64,000 nt of DNA from Christensenellaceae bacterium. GTDB taxonomy: Bacteria > Bacillota > Clostridia > Christensenellales > CAG-138. Below the pieces are notes generated by a model. That model ran no database searches and was not told where the DNA came from. It worked only from the letters and a program-made list of their open reading frames with translations. Positions within the stretch are counted from its first letter, which is position 1; each line of letters opens with the position of its first letter. Made by a program: the position numbers and the translations under genes. Where the stretch lies: the NCBI GenBank assembly GCA_031261085.1, contig JAISKB010000001.1, positions 109,079 through 173,078 on the forward strand. The letters run 5' to 3'. Positions 16,806 to 24,567 of the stretch are shown piece after piece.

Positions 16806-16825
16806 TATAGAATATTTCTATATTG
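16803..16825. promoter_or_regulatory. Operator candidate: 10-bp perfect palindrome over the -35 box
   Basis: CAATATAGAA at 16803-16812 and TTCTATATTG at 16816-16825 form a perfect inverted repeat with a 3-bp centre. It overlaps the first bases of the -35 element, a position from which a bound dimer would block or recruit polymerase. No regulator gene lies beside the operon, so the factor is unknown. Confidence 0.7.
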
Positions 16826-16860
16826 CGAAGCCATGGCGCCTATCGGTTATGCAGAAATAT

Positions 16861-16880
16861 AAAGCATCCGAAGATGCTTT
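16861..16880 (-). terminator. Probable terminator of yebC
   Basis: On the minus strand AAAGCATC-TTCG-GATGCTTT forms an 8-bp stem with a stable TTCG tetraloop, followed by ATATTTCT. It lies about 95 bp after the yebC stop. The U-tract is weak. Confidence 0.55.
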
Positions 16881-16924
16881 CAGCTTGCTTTAGCTTAATA
16901 AGAATGGAGGGCGGGCAAGTACCT

Positions 16925-16941
16925 CCCGGGCAAAGCCCGGG
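16925..16941. repeat. GC-rich hairpin (CCCGGGC-AAA-GCCCGGG)
   Basis: A perfect 7-bp inverted repeat with a 3-nt loop in the yebC 3' untranslated region. There is no U-tract. It may protect the mRNA 3' end or be one copy of a small dispersed repeat; no second copy was noticed in this window. Confidence 0.5.
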
Positions 16942-16974
16942 ATATTGCACGGGAAAGAACCAGCTTATTCGATT

Positions 16975-17718
16975 TTATTCTTCCTCATCCGGCAGCGCCG
17001 CGTTGTGATACACTTCCTGCACATCGTCGTTATCGTCGAACCTATCCAGCATGCGCTCGAGCTTATCCACCAAATCGGTATCGGCGGTTGCATCCACCGT
17101 GTTCTGCGGCAGCATCGAAACCTCGGCGGAAAGGAACGCGTGCCCCGCCGCCTCCAACGCTTCGCGCACGGTGGAAAAGGCCGAGGGATCGGTATAGATT
17201 TCGAACGCGTCATCCATCGCGCGGAAGTCCTCCGCCCCAGCATCCAACGCTTCGAGCATGAGCGCGTCCTCATCGATAGAAGCGCTGCGCTCTATAACCA
17301 GCACGCCCTTTTTATCGAACATCCACGCCACACAGCCGCTCGCGCCCATGCTGCCGCCGCTTTTATCGAATATGTGCCGTATATCGGCGGCGGTGCGGTT
17401 GCGGTTATCCGTAACCACCTCTACGATAACGGCGATGCCGCCCGGGCCGTAGCCCTCGTAGGTGATCTCTTCGTAATTTACGCTGCCCGATTCACCCGTC
17501 GCCTTTTTGATGGAGCGGCTGATGTTATCGTTGGGCATGTTGTTGGCCTTCGCCTTGGCGATTACATCGCGCAGCTTCGCGTTGTTGGCCGGGTCCCCGC
17601 CGCCTTCTTTAACGGCAATGGCCAGCTCCCGGCCTATTTTTGTAAACACCTTGCCTCGCGTAGCGTCGGTTTTGCTTTTTTTTGCTTGTATATTCGCCCA
17701 TTTGGAATGTCCAGACAT
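16975..17718 (-). CDS. yebC: YebC/PmpR-family (TACO1) protein
   Basis: 247 residues with the family-defining N-terminus [19 protein letters not shown] and the conserved [11 protein letters not shown] and [12 protein letters not shown] segments; full length for the family. YebC proteins were first described as transcriptional regulators; more recent work connects them to translation through difficult sequences such as proline runs. It has its own promoter overlapping the end of the UDG gene. Near-universal in bacteria, so its place here says little about neighbours. Confidence 0.97.
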   Translation of the reverse strand: MSGHSKWANIQAKKSKTDATRGKVFTKIGRELAIAVKEGGGDPANNAKLRDVIAKAKANNMPNDNISRSIKKATGESGSVNYEEITYEGYGPGGIAVIVEVVTDNRNRTAADIRHIFDKSGGSMGASGCVAWMFDKKGVLVIERSASIDEDALMLEALDAGAEDFRAMDDAFEIYTDPSAFSTVREALEAAGHAFLSAEVSMLPQNTVDATADTDLVDKLERMLDRFDDNDDVQEVYHNAALPDEEE

Positions 17719-17753
17719 AGGTGAAATTCCCTCCCCGATAAAAGTAACGCTTT

Positions 17754-17783
17754 ATTATAACACTAGTTTAGGATTGGTTTCAA
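17754..17783 (-). promoter_or_regulatory. Promoter of yebC
   Basis: On the minus strand TTGAAA (17778-17783), which overlaps the UDG stop codon, and TATAAT (17754-17759) with an 18-bp spacer. A GGGAGGGAA ribosome-binding site lies near the ATG. Confidence 0.7.
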
Positions 17784-18349
17784 GTGCCGCCCAGCTCGCC
17801 GAGCTTATCGCGCAGCTTTTTCATGTCTTCCCAGGCTTCCTTCTTTTTGCCCTCATCGCGCAGCAACGCCGCCGGATGATAGGTGGGCAGCATCCACACG
17901 CCCTTTTTGTTCTGCCACACGCCCCTATCCCGCGTGATGCGCACGTTGGGGTCGTAGAGATTCTTTGCCGCGGTCGCGCCCAGGCACACGATGATTTGCG
18001 GCCGCACCAGCGCAAACTGCGCCCTAAGATAAGGCAGGCAGGCCGCCGCCTCGTGATCCGCCGGCACGCGGTTGCCCGGCGGGCGGCACTTTACCACGTT
18101 GGCGATATATACCTCTTCCCTCTTTAGGCCTATGGCCGCCAGCATTTTGTCGAGCAGCTGCCCCGCCGGGCCCACAAACGGGCGGCCGGTACGGTCCTCC
18201 TCCCGCCCCGGGCCTTCACCCACGAACATAACGCGGGCCTGCGGATCCCCTTCGCCCGGTACAACATGCGTGCGCGCGCCTGCCAGGCCGCACAGGCTGC
18301 AGGTTGGGAGCGCGGCATATAGCTCTTCCCATGCATAATGCGTTGCCAT
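17780..18349 (-). CDS. Family-4 uracil-DNA glycosylase
   Basis: A 189-residue DNA repair enzyme that removes uracil from DNA. Four cysteines that ligate a [4Fe-4S] cluster in this family are visible at C17, C20, C88 and C104. The active-site motif GEGPGREED lies at about 45-53 and the C-terminal motif LPTYHPAALLR is present. The gene starts 4 bp after the alpha/beta hydrolase stop, so they are probably co-transcribed, although no functional link is evident. Confidence 0.95.
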   Translation of the reverse strand: MATHYAWEELYAALPTCSLCGLAGARTHVVPGEGDPQARVMFVGEGPGREEDRTGRPFVGPAGQLLDKMLAAIGLKREEVYIANVVKCRPPGNRVPADHEAAACLPYLRAQFALVRPQIIVCLGATAAKNLYDPNVRITRDRGVWQNKKGVWMLPTYHPAALLRDEGKKKEAWEDMKKLRDKLGELGGT

Positions 18350-18353
18350 AGCG

Positions 18354-19268
18354 TTACACCTGCCGTTCGATAAACGAGAGTATATCCGCCATCACTTCAT
18401 CGCGGTTGGTTTCGTTTAACAGCTCGTGCCGCGCGCCGGCATAAAGCAGCAGTTCTACCTCGTGGCCGGATTTTACCAATCTATCCGCCACCAGCTTGAC
18501 GCCGCGCGCATCCTTGCCGGCCACCGGGTCCATCATGCCTGAAAGCATCAATATGGGCTTATGCGGCACCTGGCCCGCCCACTTTTTTTTGGATATTTCG
18601 CCCAAGCCCTCGAACAGGTCACGGTACCCCGCCGCGGTGAACGGGAAGCCGCAGGCGGCATCCGCCACATAGGCATCCACACTGCCGGGTTCCCGTGAGA
18701 GCCAATCGAACGCGGTGCGTTGGGGGCGAAACCCGCGGTTGTACGCACCAAAGGCGATTTTGTTGAGGGTGTGGCTCACGCCGCTGGGCCCCAGCGCGTT
18801 GATTTGCTGCCTGGCCATGCGCTCCGCCAATTTTTGCGCGGGGTTTGGCCCCGCCGTGCCCATGAATATGAACGCGTCTATACCCTCGCCATGCCGCGCC
18901 GCATAGGAGCGCGCCAAAAAGGAACCCATGCTGTGGCCAAAGAGTATATAAGGCAGGCTTGGATATTCCGCCTGCGTGCTCTCCTGTACCACGCGCAGGT
19001 CGGTAATAAGGCTATCCCACCCGTGCTGGGCGCCAAAGTAGCCGCGCGGCGCGCCTTCTTCCCAGCTTTGGCCATGGGAAGCGTTGTCGAACCCGATTGC
19101 GAGTATGCCATTTTGGCTCAAATACCGCGCAAACGCATCGTAGCGCAAAATATATTCGCTCATGCCGTGCACGATTTGCACTACGGCGCGCGGCGCCGTT
19201 TCACATTCCCATACGCAAACATGCAGGTCGCAAAGGCCTGTGGCAGAAGGTATCGTATATTCTCGCAT
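18354..19268 (-). CDS. Alpha/beta hydrolase, monoacylglycerol-lipase-like
   Basis: A 304-residue serine hydrolase of the Hydrolase_4 type. The nucleophile elbow is GHSMGS, with oxyanion-loop HGMSEYILRYD near the N-terminus; a likely acid is in MDPVAG and the histidine in GARHELLNE. No signal peptide is seen, so it is cytoplasmic. I start it at the ATG at 19268 (MREYTIPS) because GGAGGT lies 7 bp upstream; the frame is open to 19298. Likely substrates are monoacylglycerols or lysophospholipids, based on the family only. Confidence 0.92.
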   Translation of the reverse strand: MREYTIPSATGLCDLHVCVWECETAPRAVVQIVHGMSEYILRYDAFARYLSQNGILAIGFDNASHGQSWEEGAPRGYFGAQHGWDSLITDLRVVQESTQAEYPSLPYILFGHSMGSFLARSYAARHGEGIDAFIFMGTAGPNPAQKLAERMARQQINALGPSGVSHTLNKIAFGAYNRGFRPQRTAFDWLSREPGSVDAYVADAACGFPFTAAGYRDLFEGLGEISKKKWAGQVPHKPILMLSGMMDPVAGKDARGVKLVADRLVKSGHEVELLLYAGARHELLNETNRDEVMADILSFIERQV

Positions 19269-19335
19269 GGTTCGCACCTCCAAAACGGATATTTTCACTG
19301 ATTGGAATAAGACGGAATACTATTAGTTTAACTTA

Positions 19336-19364
19336 TTGCAAATGCAGAATAGTTCCTTTATAAT
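19336..19364 (+). promoter_or_regulatory. Promoter of the LysR-family gene
   Basis: TTGCAA (19336-19341) and TATAAT (19359-19364) with a 17-bp spacer, giving a leader of about 90 nt before the ATG at 19461. Confidence 0.7.
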
Positions 19365-19460
19365 AGAATATTATAGGCGATAATCGCACCGAATGCAATC
19401 CAAACGGCGAATTCCCGCGCTTTTTGACGGGATACCATGCTTTGATGAGGGGGTTTCTAC

Positions 19461-20369
19461 ATGCCGGCCGATCTTGATCTATACAGCATCTTCTGCACGG
19501 TGGCTCGCTGTGGCAGCCTTTCTCATGCGGCGCGTGAATTATATGTGAGCCAGCCCGCCATAAGCCAATCGATGCACCGGCTGGAATATATGCTGGGCTG
19601 CACGCTTTTTACCCGCACCAGCCGCGGCATCTCGCTAACCAGCGAGGGCCGTATGCTCTACAGCTATGCCGATAAGGCCGTAAGCCTTATCACCGCCGCC
19701 GAGGATAAGCTGCACCGCATGCGCACGCTGCAATCCGGCGGGCTGATGATAGGCGCGAGCGATACGCTGTGCCAGTTTTTTTTGCTGCCCTACCTCGAAA
19801 AGTTCCATACGCAGTACCCCGAAGTACAGCTGCAGGTGACCAACCGCACCACGCCCGAAACCGTGGAGCTGCTAAAGGTCGGCAAGGTGGATATTGCGCT
19901 CGTCAACCTGCCGGTAGATGATACCACGCTGTGCGTGCGCGATGTACTGCGCGTGCACGATGTATTCGTGGCGAACGCGCAGCGCTTCGCCTACTTAAAA
20001 GGCAAGCCCGTCACCATAAACGAGCTCACGCACGAGCCGCTGGTGCTGCTGGAGCAAGCCAGCAATTCCCGCAAATACCTCGATGATTTCGCCTCGGTAT
20101 GCGGCGTTACGCTGCACCCCGAAATCGAGCTGGGCGCGCACAGCCTGCTGGTGGAATTCGCGAGGATTGGGCTGGGTATAGCCTGCGTTACCTATGAATT
20201 TGCCGCCGACGCCATACAGAGCGGCGAGCTGTTCGAAATCGAGCTGAGCACGCCCATGCCCTCCCGCGGCATAGGTTTGATTTCACTCGAAGGCGTTCCG
20301 CTTTCTGCCGCGGCCGACCGCTTTATCAACATCGTGATGCAAACCCCCGGCGAGCAACCCGCCTCATAA
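19461..20369 (+). CDS. LysR-family transcriptional regulator
   Basis: 302 residues: winged helix-turn-helix at about 4-62 (SLSHAARELYVSQPAISQSM) and a two-lobed effector-binding domain at about 90-295. The ATG has GAGGGGG upstream. LysR regulators often control a divergently transcribed gene; here that is the alpha/beta hydrolase at 18354-19268, a plausible target. The subtype resembles CysL/CbbR-type regulators, but the ligand cannot be assigned. Confidence 0.93.
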   Translation: MPADLDLYSIFCTVARCGSLSHAARELYVSQPAISQSMHRLEYMLGCTLFTRTSRGISLTSEGRMLYSYADKAVSLITAAEDKLHRMRTLQSGGLMIGASDTLCQFFLLPYLEKFHTQYPEVQLQVTNRTTPETVELLKVGKVDIALVNLPVDDTTLCVRDVLRVHDVFVANAQRFAYLKGKPVTINELTHEPLVLLEQASNSRKYLDDFASVCGVTLHPEIELGAHSLLVEFARIGLGIACVTYEFAADAIQSGELFEIELSTPMPSRGIGLISLEGVPLSAAADRFINIVMQTPGEQPAS

Positions 20370-20372
20370 CAT

Positions 20373-21503
20373 ATGCCTATGTCACAACAGGCGCCTCAAA
20401 AACCGCATATGCCCATACTTCGCGTCTACGGCTTGCTCCTGGGCGCGCTGCTTGTGTGCGTTATCATCTTTGCCTTTACCTATCAGGGCAATGGCGCGCA
20501 GGTGCTCTCACAGGAGCATGAAATCGCCGAGCAGGAAGCGCTGGCGGCACAGCCTACCCCCTCCCCCACGCCGCCGCCCCCCGCGGTTTCCACCGCCGGG
20601 CGGCTGATACCCTTTTTGCAGACCGGCGCATGGGGCTATAAAAACACGGCGGGCGAGATAGCTATCGCGCCGCAGTTTTCTTCCGCGCGCGAATTTGAAG
20701 GCGAGGTTGCCTTCGCCGCGCAGGATGGCAAGCTGGGCTTACTCAACCGCAACGGCGCCTGGGTAATACAGCCCACCTGGAGCGACGCGCTCCCCTTTAG
20801 CGATGGCCGGGCCGGCGTATGCCTGGATGGCAAGTGGGGCTTTATCGACGCGAGCGGCGCCATTGTGGTGGATTATAACTTCCGCGAGGTAGGCAGCTTT
20901 AGCTGCGGCAGGGCCATGGCACGCACAGGGTCCAGCTACGGCTATATCGATGTGCTGGGTACCATGGCTATTTCCGAAAAGTTTCGCGCGGTCAACCAAT
21001 TTGCTGGCGATATCGCGTTCGCCTCCTCGGGCAGCAACACCTACATCATCGACAAATCCGGCGAGCCGCAGTTTACGCTGGATAGCGGCCTGTCGGGCAC
21101 GGGGTTTTCCGAAACGTTTGCGGCCGTGCACAAGGGCGCTGTATATTATTTCATCAATCAGTACGCCAAGGGCGCTTTCCAGGAGACCTATCAGGGCGCG
21201 TTGTCCTTTTCGGGTGGGCTGGCCGCTGTAAAAACGGAGGGGCTATGGGGCTACATCACCACCAAGGGCGTTATGAAAATCCCCGCCGAATTTGCCGGCG
21301 CCGAATCCTTCTCCGCCGGCCTTGCCGCCGTGCAAAACGCCGATGGGCTGTGGGGCTATATCAACGCGGCGGGCACGCTGAAGATCGAGCACCTCTATGC
21401 TCAGGCGGAACCGTTTTCCGAAGGATATGCCCTCGCAAAGCGCGGGGCGGATTGGTTTATTATCAGCACCGGCGGCGAAGAGGTTTGGTTGTATAGCGAG
21501 TAG
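20373..21503 (+). CDS. WG-repeat protein with N-terminal membrane anchor
   Basis: 376 residues. An uncleaved membrane segment at about 17-37 is followed by a proline-rich stalk (about 60-75) and then a beta-rich domain made of tandem WG repeats, visible as GAWGYKNTAGEIAIAPQF, GKWGFIDASGAIVV, GLWGYITTKGVMKIP and GLWGYINAAGTLKI among more diverged copies. WG repeats form extracytoplasmic propeller-like folds in Firmicutes, with unknown ligands. It begins 3 bp after the LysR stop with no clear ribosome-binding site, so translation may depend on coupling. Confidence 0.88.
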   Translation: MPMSQQAPQKPHMPILRVYGLLLGALLVCVIIFAFTYQGNGAQVLSQEHEIAEQEALAAQPTPSPTPPPPAVSTAGRLIPFLQTGAWGYKNTAGEIAIAPQFSSAREFEGEVAFAAQDGKLGLLNRNGAWVIQPTWSDALPFSDGRAGVCLDGKWGFIDASGAIVVDYNFREVGSFSCGRAMARTGSSYGYIDVLGTMAISEKFRAVNQFAGDIAFASSGSNTYIIDKSGEPQFTLDSGLSGTGFSETFAAVHKGAVYYFINQYAKGAFQETYQGALSFSGGLAAVKTEGLWGYITTKGVMKIPAEFAGAESFSAGLAAVQNADGLWGYINAAGTLKIEHLYAQAEPFSEGYALAKRGADWFIISTGGEEVWLYSE

Positions 21504-21540
21504 GAGGTTTAGGCCCATCCCCTGTTCCCCCTCCCGAACA

Positions 21541-21676
21541 GCGCTGAGAGAATATCTCGATTCCTACAACCATCACCACATCAAACAAAAACCGAAGGGC
21601 ATGAGACCGGCTCCATACCGTATCCATGCCCTTCATTCTAATTCATTCTCTTTGTTTAACTTTCGGGGTCTGTTCA
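21541..21676 (+). mobile_element. Remnant of an IS3-family insertion sequence (transposase C-terminus and right end)
   Basis: A short in-frame stretch encodes ALREYLDSYNHHHIKQKPKG and continues MRPAPYR, the characteristic C-terminus of IS3/IS150-type OrfB transposases (YIxxYNxxRIQxKLxGMSPVxYR). The frame has no catalytic DDE core and no start, so it is a dead 3' fragment. It ends in a sequence whose complement begins TGAACAGACCCCGAAAGTT, typical of an IS3-family terminal inverted repeat, at about 21650-21676. The left part and left repeat are missing. Confidence 0.8.
21584..21634 (-). terminator. Probable terminator of the peptide operon, made from the IS remnant
   Basis: On the minus strand GAAGGGCATG and CATGCCCTTC form a 10-bp perfect stem with a 21-nt loop, followed by GGTTTTTGTTTG. 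It lies about 50 bp after the last gene of the peptide ABC operon and inside the IS3 remnant. The loop is long, which lowers confidence. Confidence 0.55.
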
Positions 21677-21685
21677 GCGCGGTAG

Positions 21686-22669
21686 TTAACCCCGGTCTAG
21701 CGAATCCCAGCAATGGCAGCAGACGAAATGGCCTTCTCGCACCTCCCGCATGGGCGGAACTTCTCGGGAGCAGATGTCCTTTTTATAGGGGCAGCGGGGA
21801 TGGAAGCTGCAACCGGTGGGCTTATTTAAAGGGCTTGGAATCTCTCCCACCGATTTGATGCGCTGGGGCTTGCAGCTTTCCTCCTCATCGCTCAAAACAG
21901 GGATGGAAGCAAGAAGCATCTGGGTGTACGGATGGCGGGGATTGTCGAAAAATTCCGCTGTATCGGCATATTCGCAAATATTACCCAAATACATAACCGC
22001 CAGGCGCGTGCACATGTTGCGCACAAGGCACAGGTTGTGCGTGATAAACAGATAGGACAGGTTGTTTTTCTGCTGCAAATCTATCAGTTTATTGGTTATT
22101 TTCGCTTGGATGGATACATCCAGGGCACTGGTGGGTTCATCCAGCACAATGAAGTCGGGGTTGGCCACAAGCGCCCTGGCCACGCATACCAGCTGCTTTT
22201 CTCCGCCGCCGATGGCCTTGGGGTACTTATCCATATAGCTCAGCGGCAGGCCCACCTGTTTTAAGGCCTCGGCGATAAGCGCGTCGGTTTCGGCACGGCT
22301 AAGCTTTTTATCGGAGTACAGCTCAAGCGGAACCGACAGTATCTGCCGTATGGTTTTGCGGGGGTTCAACGAACCGCCCGGATCCTGAAAAACCAGCTGA
22401 ATTTTTTGCTTAAGCGCATGCGGGCGGAATTTGCTGTCCTTGGAGATATCGGTATCGCCATGGAAAGTTATGCTCCCGGAAGTAGCGCCGTAGGCGCCTA
22501 CAATCATGGAGCCGATGGTAGATTTACCCGAGCCGGATTCGCCGACCAGGCCGAAAATCTCACCTTTTTTGATGGCGAAATTCACATCGTCCACGGCCAC
22601 AAGGTTGCCAAACTTGGTCTTAAATTCCTTGCGCAGAGATTTCACTTCTATCATATTTACGCCTGACAT
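21686..22669 (-). CDS. Oligopeptide ABC transporter ATPase (OppF-like)
   Basis: A 327-residue ATPase: Walker A GESGSGKST, Q-loop region LVFQDPGGSLNP, Walker B FIVLDEPTSALD and H-loop FITHNL. The signature is unusual: AIGGGEKQLVCVARAL instead of the usual LSGGQRQR. The C-terminal oligopeptide/dipeptide extension with clustered cysteines (CSFHPRCPYKKDIC) is typical of OppF/DppF. It overlaps the upstream ATPase by 13 bp and pairs with it under the permease dimer. It is the last gene of the operon. Confidence 0.93.
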   Translation of the reverse strand: MSGVNMIEVKSLRKEFKTKFGNLVAVDDVNFAIKKGEIFGLVGESGSGKSTIGSMIVGAYGATSGSITFHGDTDISKDSKFRPHALKQKIQLVFQDPGGSLNPRKTIRQILSVPLELYSDKKLSRAETDALIAEALKQVGLPLSYMDKYPKAIGGGEKQLVCVARALVANPDFIVLDEPTSALDVSIQAKITNKLIDLQQKNNLSYLFITHNLCLVRNMCTRLAVMYLGNICEYADTAEFFDNPRHPYTQMLLASIPVLSDEEESCKPQRIKSVGEIPSPLNKPTGCSFHPRCPYKKDICSREVPPMREVREGHFVCCHCWDSLDRG

Positions 22670-23673
22670 GTCGTTACCCCTTTCCCCGCGTTATAGCAAG
22701 CTACCTGCCAGCTGCCCTCGTCCGCGCTCACAGACTCCAGCTTTGGCGGCGTCTGCAAACACTGATCGCTGCACTGAGGGCACCGCAGAGCAAACCGGCA
22801 ACCCTCTGGCGGGTCAAGATAACTTGGCAAATCGCCGGCAATCCCATCGGCGATGCCCTCGCCGGTAAGCCTTGGGGTGGCGGCAAGCAAGCCTATGGTA
22901 TAAGGGTGTTTTGGGTTTTGAAAAACCTCCCGGGTAGGGCCCGCTTCCACAATGTTGCCCGCGTACATCACATATACGCGGTCGGTAATTTTGCGCACCG
23001 CGCCCAATGCATGGCTTACAAGAATCAAGGATTTTTTCTTTTCCCGAACCAGCTTATCCAGCAGTTCCAAAATCTGCTCTTCAATGGTTACGTCCAAGGC
23101 CGTTGTGGGTTCATCTGCAATCATCAGCTCGGTGTCTTTCATCAGCGAGATGGCAATGCATACGCGTTGGCGCATGCCGCCCGAAAGCTGAATGGGGTAG
23201 CTGCCCAGCACGCGCTCGGGCGCGGGCATGGACACCGCGGCAAGGCTATCCAGCATCATTTGCCGGTACTCCGATTTGGAGTGTTTGGGAAACTGGCTTT
23301 TCAGAATATCCATCATCTGGGTGTCGATTTTGAGCGTAGGATTCAAAGAGGTGGAGGGATCCTGAAAAATCATCGATACATTTTTGCGCACTTGCTTCAT
23401 GCCGGCGCGGCCGTCTATCGATGTGCCGGTCACATAGATACCATCGGTTTTTATGCGGGCCGGTGGGCTTTGCAGCACTCTGGCCACCGCTTTTAGTACG
23501 GTGGTTTTGCCGCAGCCGGTTTCGCCAATTAAGCCAACCCGCTCCGCCTTGCCGACATGCAGACTAAGGCCCGGAATCACATCCAGAATGCCTTCGTATA
23601 TTTTATAATTTACCGACAGGTTGCGGACATCCAAAGCAAATTCATTTTGCATCCGCTTTTCCTCCATTTCCAT
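22657..23673 (-). CDS. Oligopeptide ABC transporter ATPase (OppD-like)
   Basis: A 338-residue ATPase with Walker A GETGCGKTT, signature LSGGMRQRVCIAISL, Walker B MIADEPTTALD and the C-terminal cysteine-containing oligopeptide extension (RCPQCSDQC). The ATG at 23673 directly abuts the stop of the permease; an in-frame ATG at 23652 (MQNEF) also has GGAGG and could be used. It forms the ATPase heterodimer with the downstream gene. Confidence 0.93.
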   Translation of the reverse strand: MEMEEKRMQNEFALDVRNLSVNYKIYEGILDVIPGLSLHVGKAERVGLIGETGCGKTTVLKAVARVLQSPPARIKTDGIYVTGTSIDGRAGMKQVRKNVSMIFQDPSTSLNPTLKIDTQMMDILKSQFPKHSKSEYRQMMLDSLAAVSMPAPERVLGSYPIQLSGGMRQRVCIAISLMKDTELMIADEPTTALDVTIEEQILELLDKLVREKKKSLILVSHALGAVRKITDRVYVMYAGNIVEAGPTREVFQNPKHPYTIGLLAATPRLTGEGIADGIAGDLPSYLDPPEGCRFALRCPQCSDQCLQTPPKLESVSADEGSWQVACYNAGKGVTTCQA

Positions 23674-24564
23674 CTACTTTTCCTCCATGGCCAAAACGTC
23701 GGTTAGCCCGTCGCCCAAAAGGTTGAAGCTCATAACGATCAACACCACCATTAGGGCGGGCATAATGGTCAGCCACCAAAATTCGGGCAGATAGGCGACG
23801 CCCTCGGACACCATGGACCCAAGGGAGGGCGTGGGCGGCTGTACACCAAGGCCCACAAAGCTCATGCTGGATGCCGTGATGATGATGCTGCCCATATCAA
23901 GGCTCATCTTCGTGATGACGGACGATGTAATATTTGGCAGCATTTCCCGCAGTATAATACGCATTACCTTAACGCCCGAAAGCTCGGTGTATACGATAAA
24001 CAGCTCGTTGGACAGGGACGTTACCATATTATAGGTTAGGCGCGTATACCATGGCCACCAAGCCACCGCGATGCCTATGGAAGCGAATAGGTATCCGTTG
24101 CCAAATATGGTACACACCACCATCGCCAGTATAAGCGGCGGTATGGACATGAATATCTCGGTAAAGCGCATAATCAGTATATCCAGCCATGTGCCTTTGA
24201 AATATCCGGCGAGAAGCCCTAAAATTACCCCAAAGGGAACGGAGAGCGCCAACACCAAAAGGCCGATGCCAAGGGAATAGCGCAGGCCTATCAGCATACG
24301 GCTGAAAACATCACGGCCGAACTGATCCGTTCCCGCCAGATGCTGGCCGCTTGGCCCCTCGAAGGCCCTTTCCATATATACCGCAAGGCCGGCGTCCTCG
24401 GGGAACGGCGCTATAACATCGGCAAAAATGGCGCAGAAAATCACCAATATTACCACAGCCAACCCCAAAAGCGACATCGGATTGCGCGAAAATTTGTACC
24501 AGTCCTTTTTGAAAGCTTCCACTCGTGGATTCGTAGTGGCGCTAAGCGTCTGTTGCATTTCCAT
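23674..24564 (-). CDS. Oligopeptide ABC transporter permease (OppC-like)
   Basis: A 296-residue permease with an N-terminal cytoplasmic extension, six hydrophobic segments and the OppC-type features GTDQFGRDVFSRML and the EAA loop (YTELSGVKVMRIILREMLPN). GGAGG lies 8 bp before the ATG. It forms the translocation pore with the OppB-like permease encoded just upstream. Confidence 0.94.
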   Translation of the reverse strand: MEMQQTLSATTNPRVEAFKKDWYKFSRNPMSLLGLAVVILVIFCAIFADVIAPFPEDAGLAVYMERAFEGPSGQHLAGTDQFGRDVFSRMLIGLRYSLGIGLLVLALSVPFGVILGLLAGYFKGTWLDILIMRFTEIFMSIPPLILAMVVCTIFGNGYLFASIGIAVAWWPWYTRLTYNMVTSLSNELFIVYTELSGVKVMRIILREMLPNITSSVITKMSLDMGSIIITASSMSFVGLGVQPPTPSLGSMVSEGVAYLPEFWWLTIMPALMVVLIVMSFNLLGDGLTDVLAMEEK

Positions 24565-24567
24565 TGC

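Noticed and set aside
16860..16974. tRNA or structured small RNA in the hairpin-rich region after yebC
   Set aside because: Two hairpins are present but there is no cloverleaf, CCA end or known RNA consensus; terminator and 3' structure explain them better.
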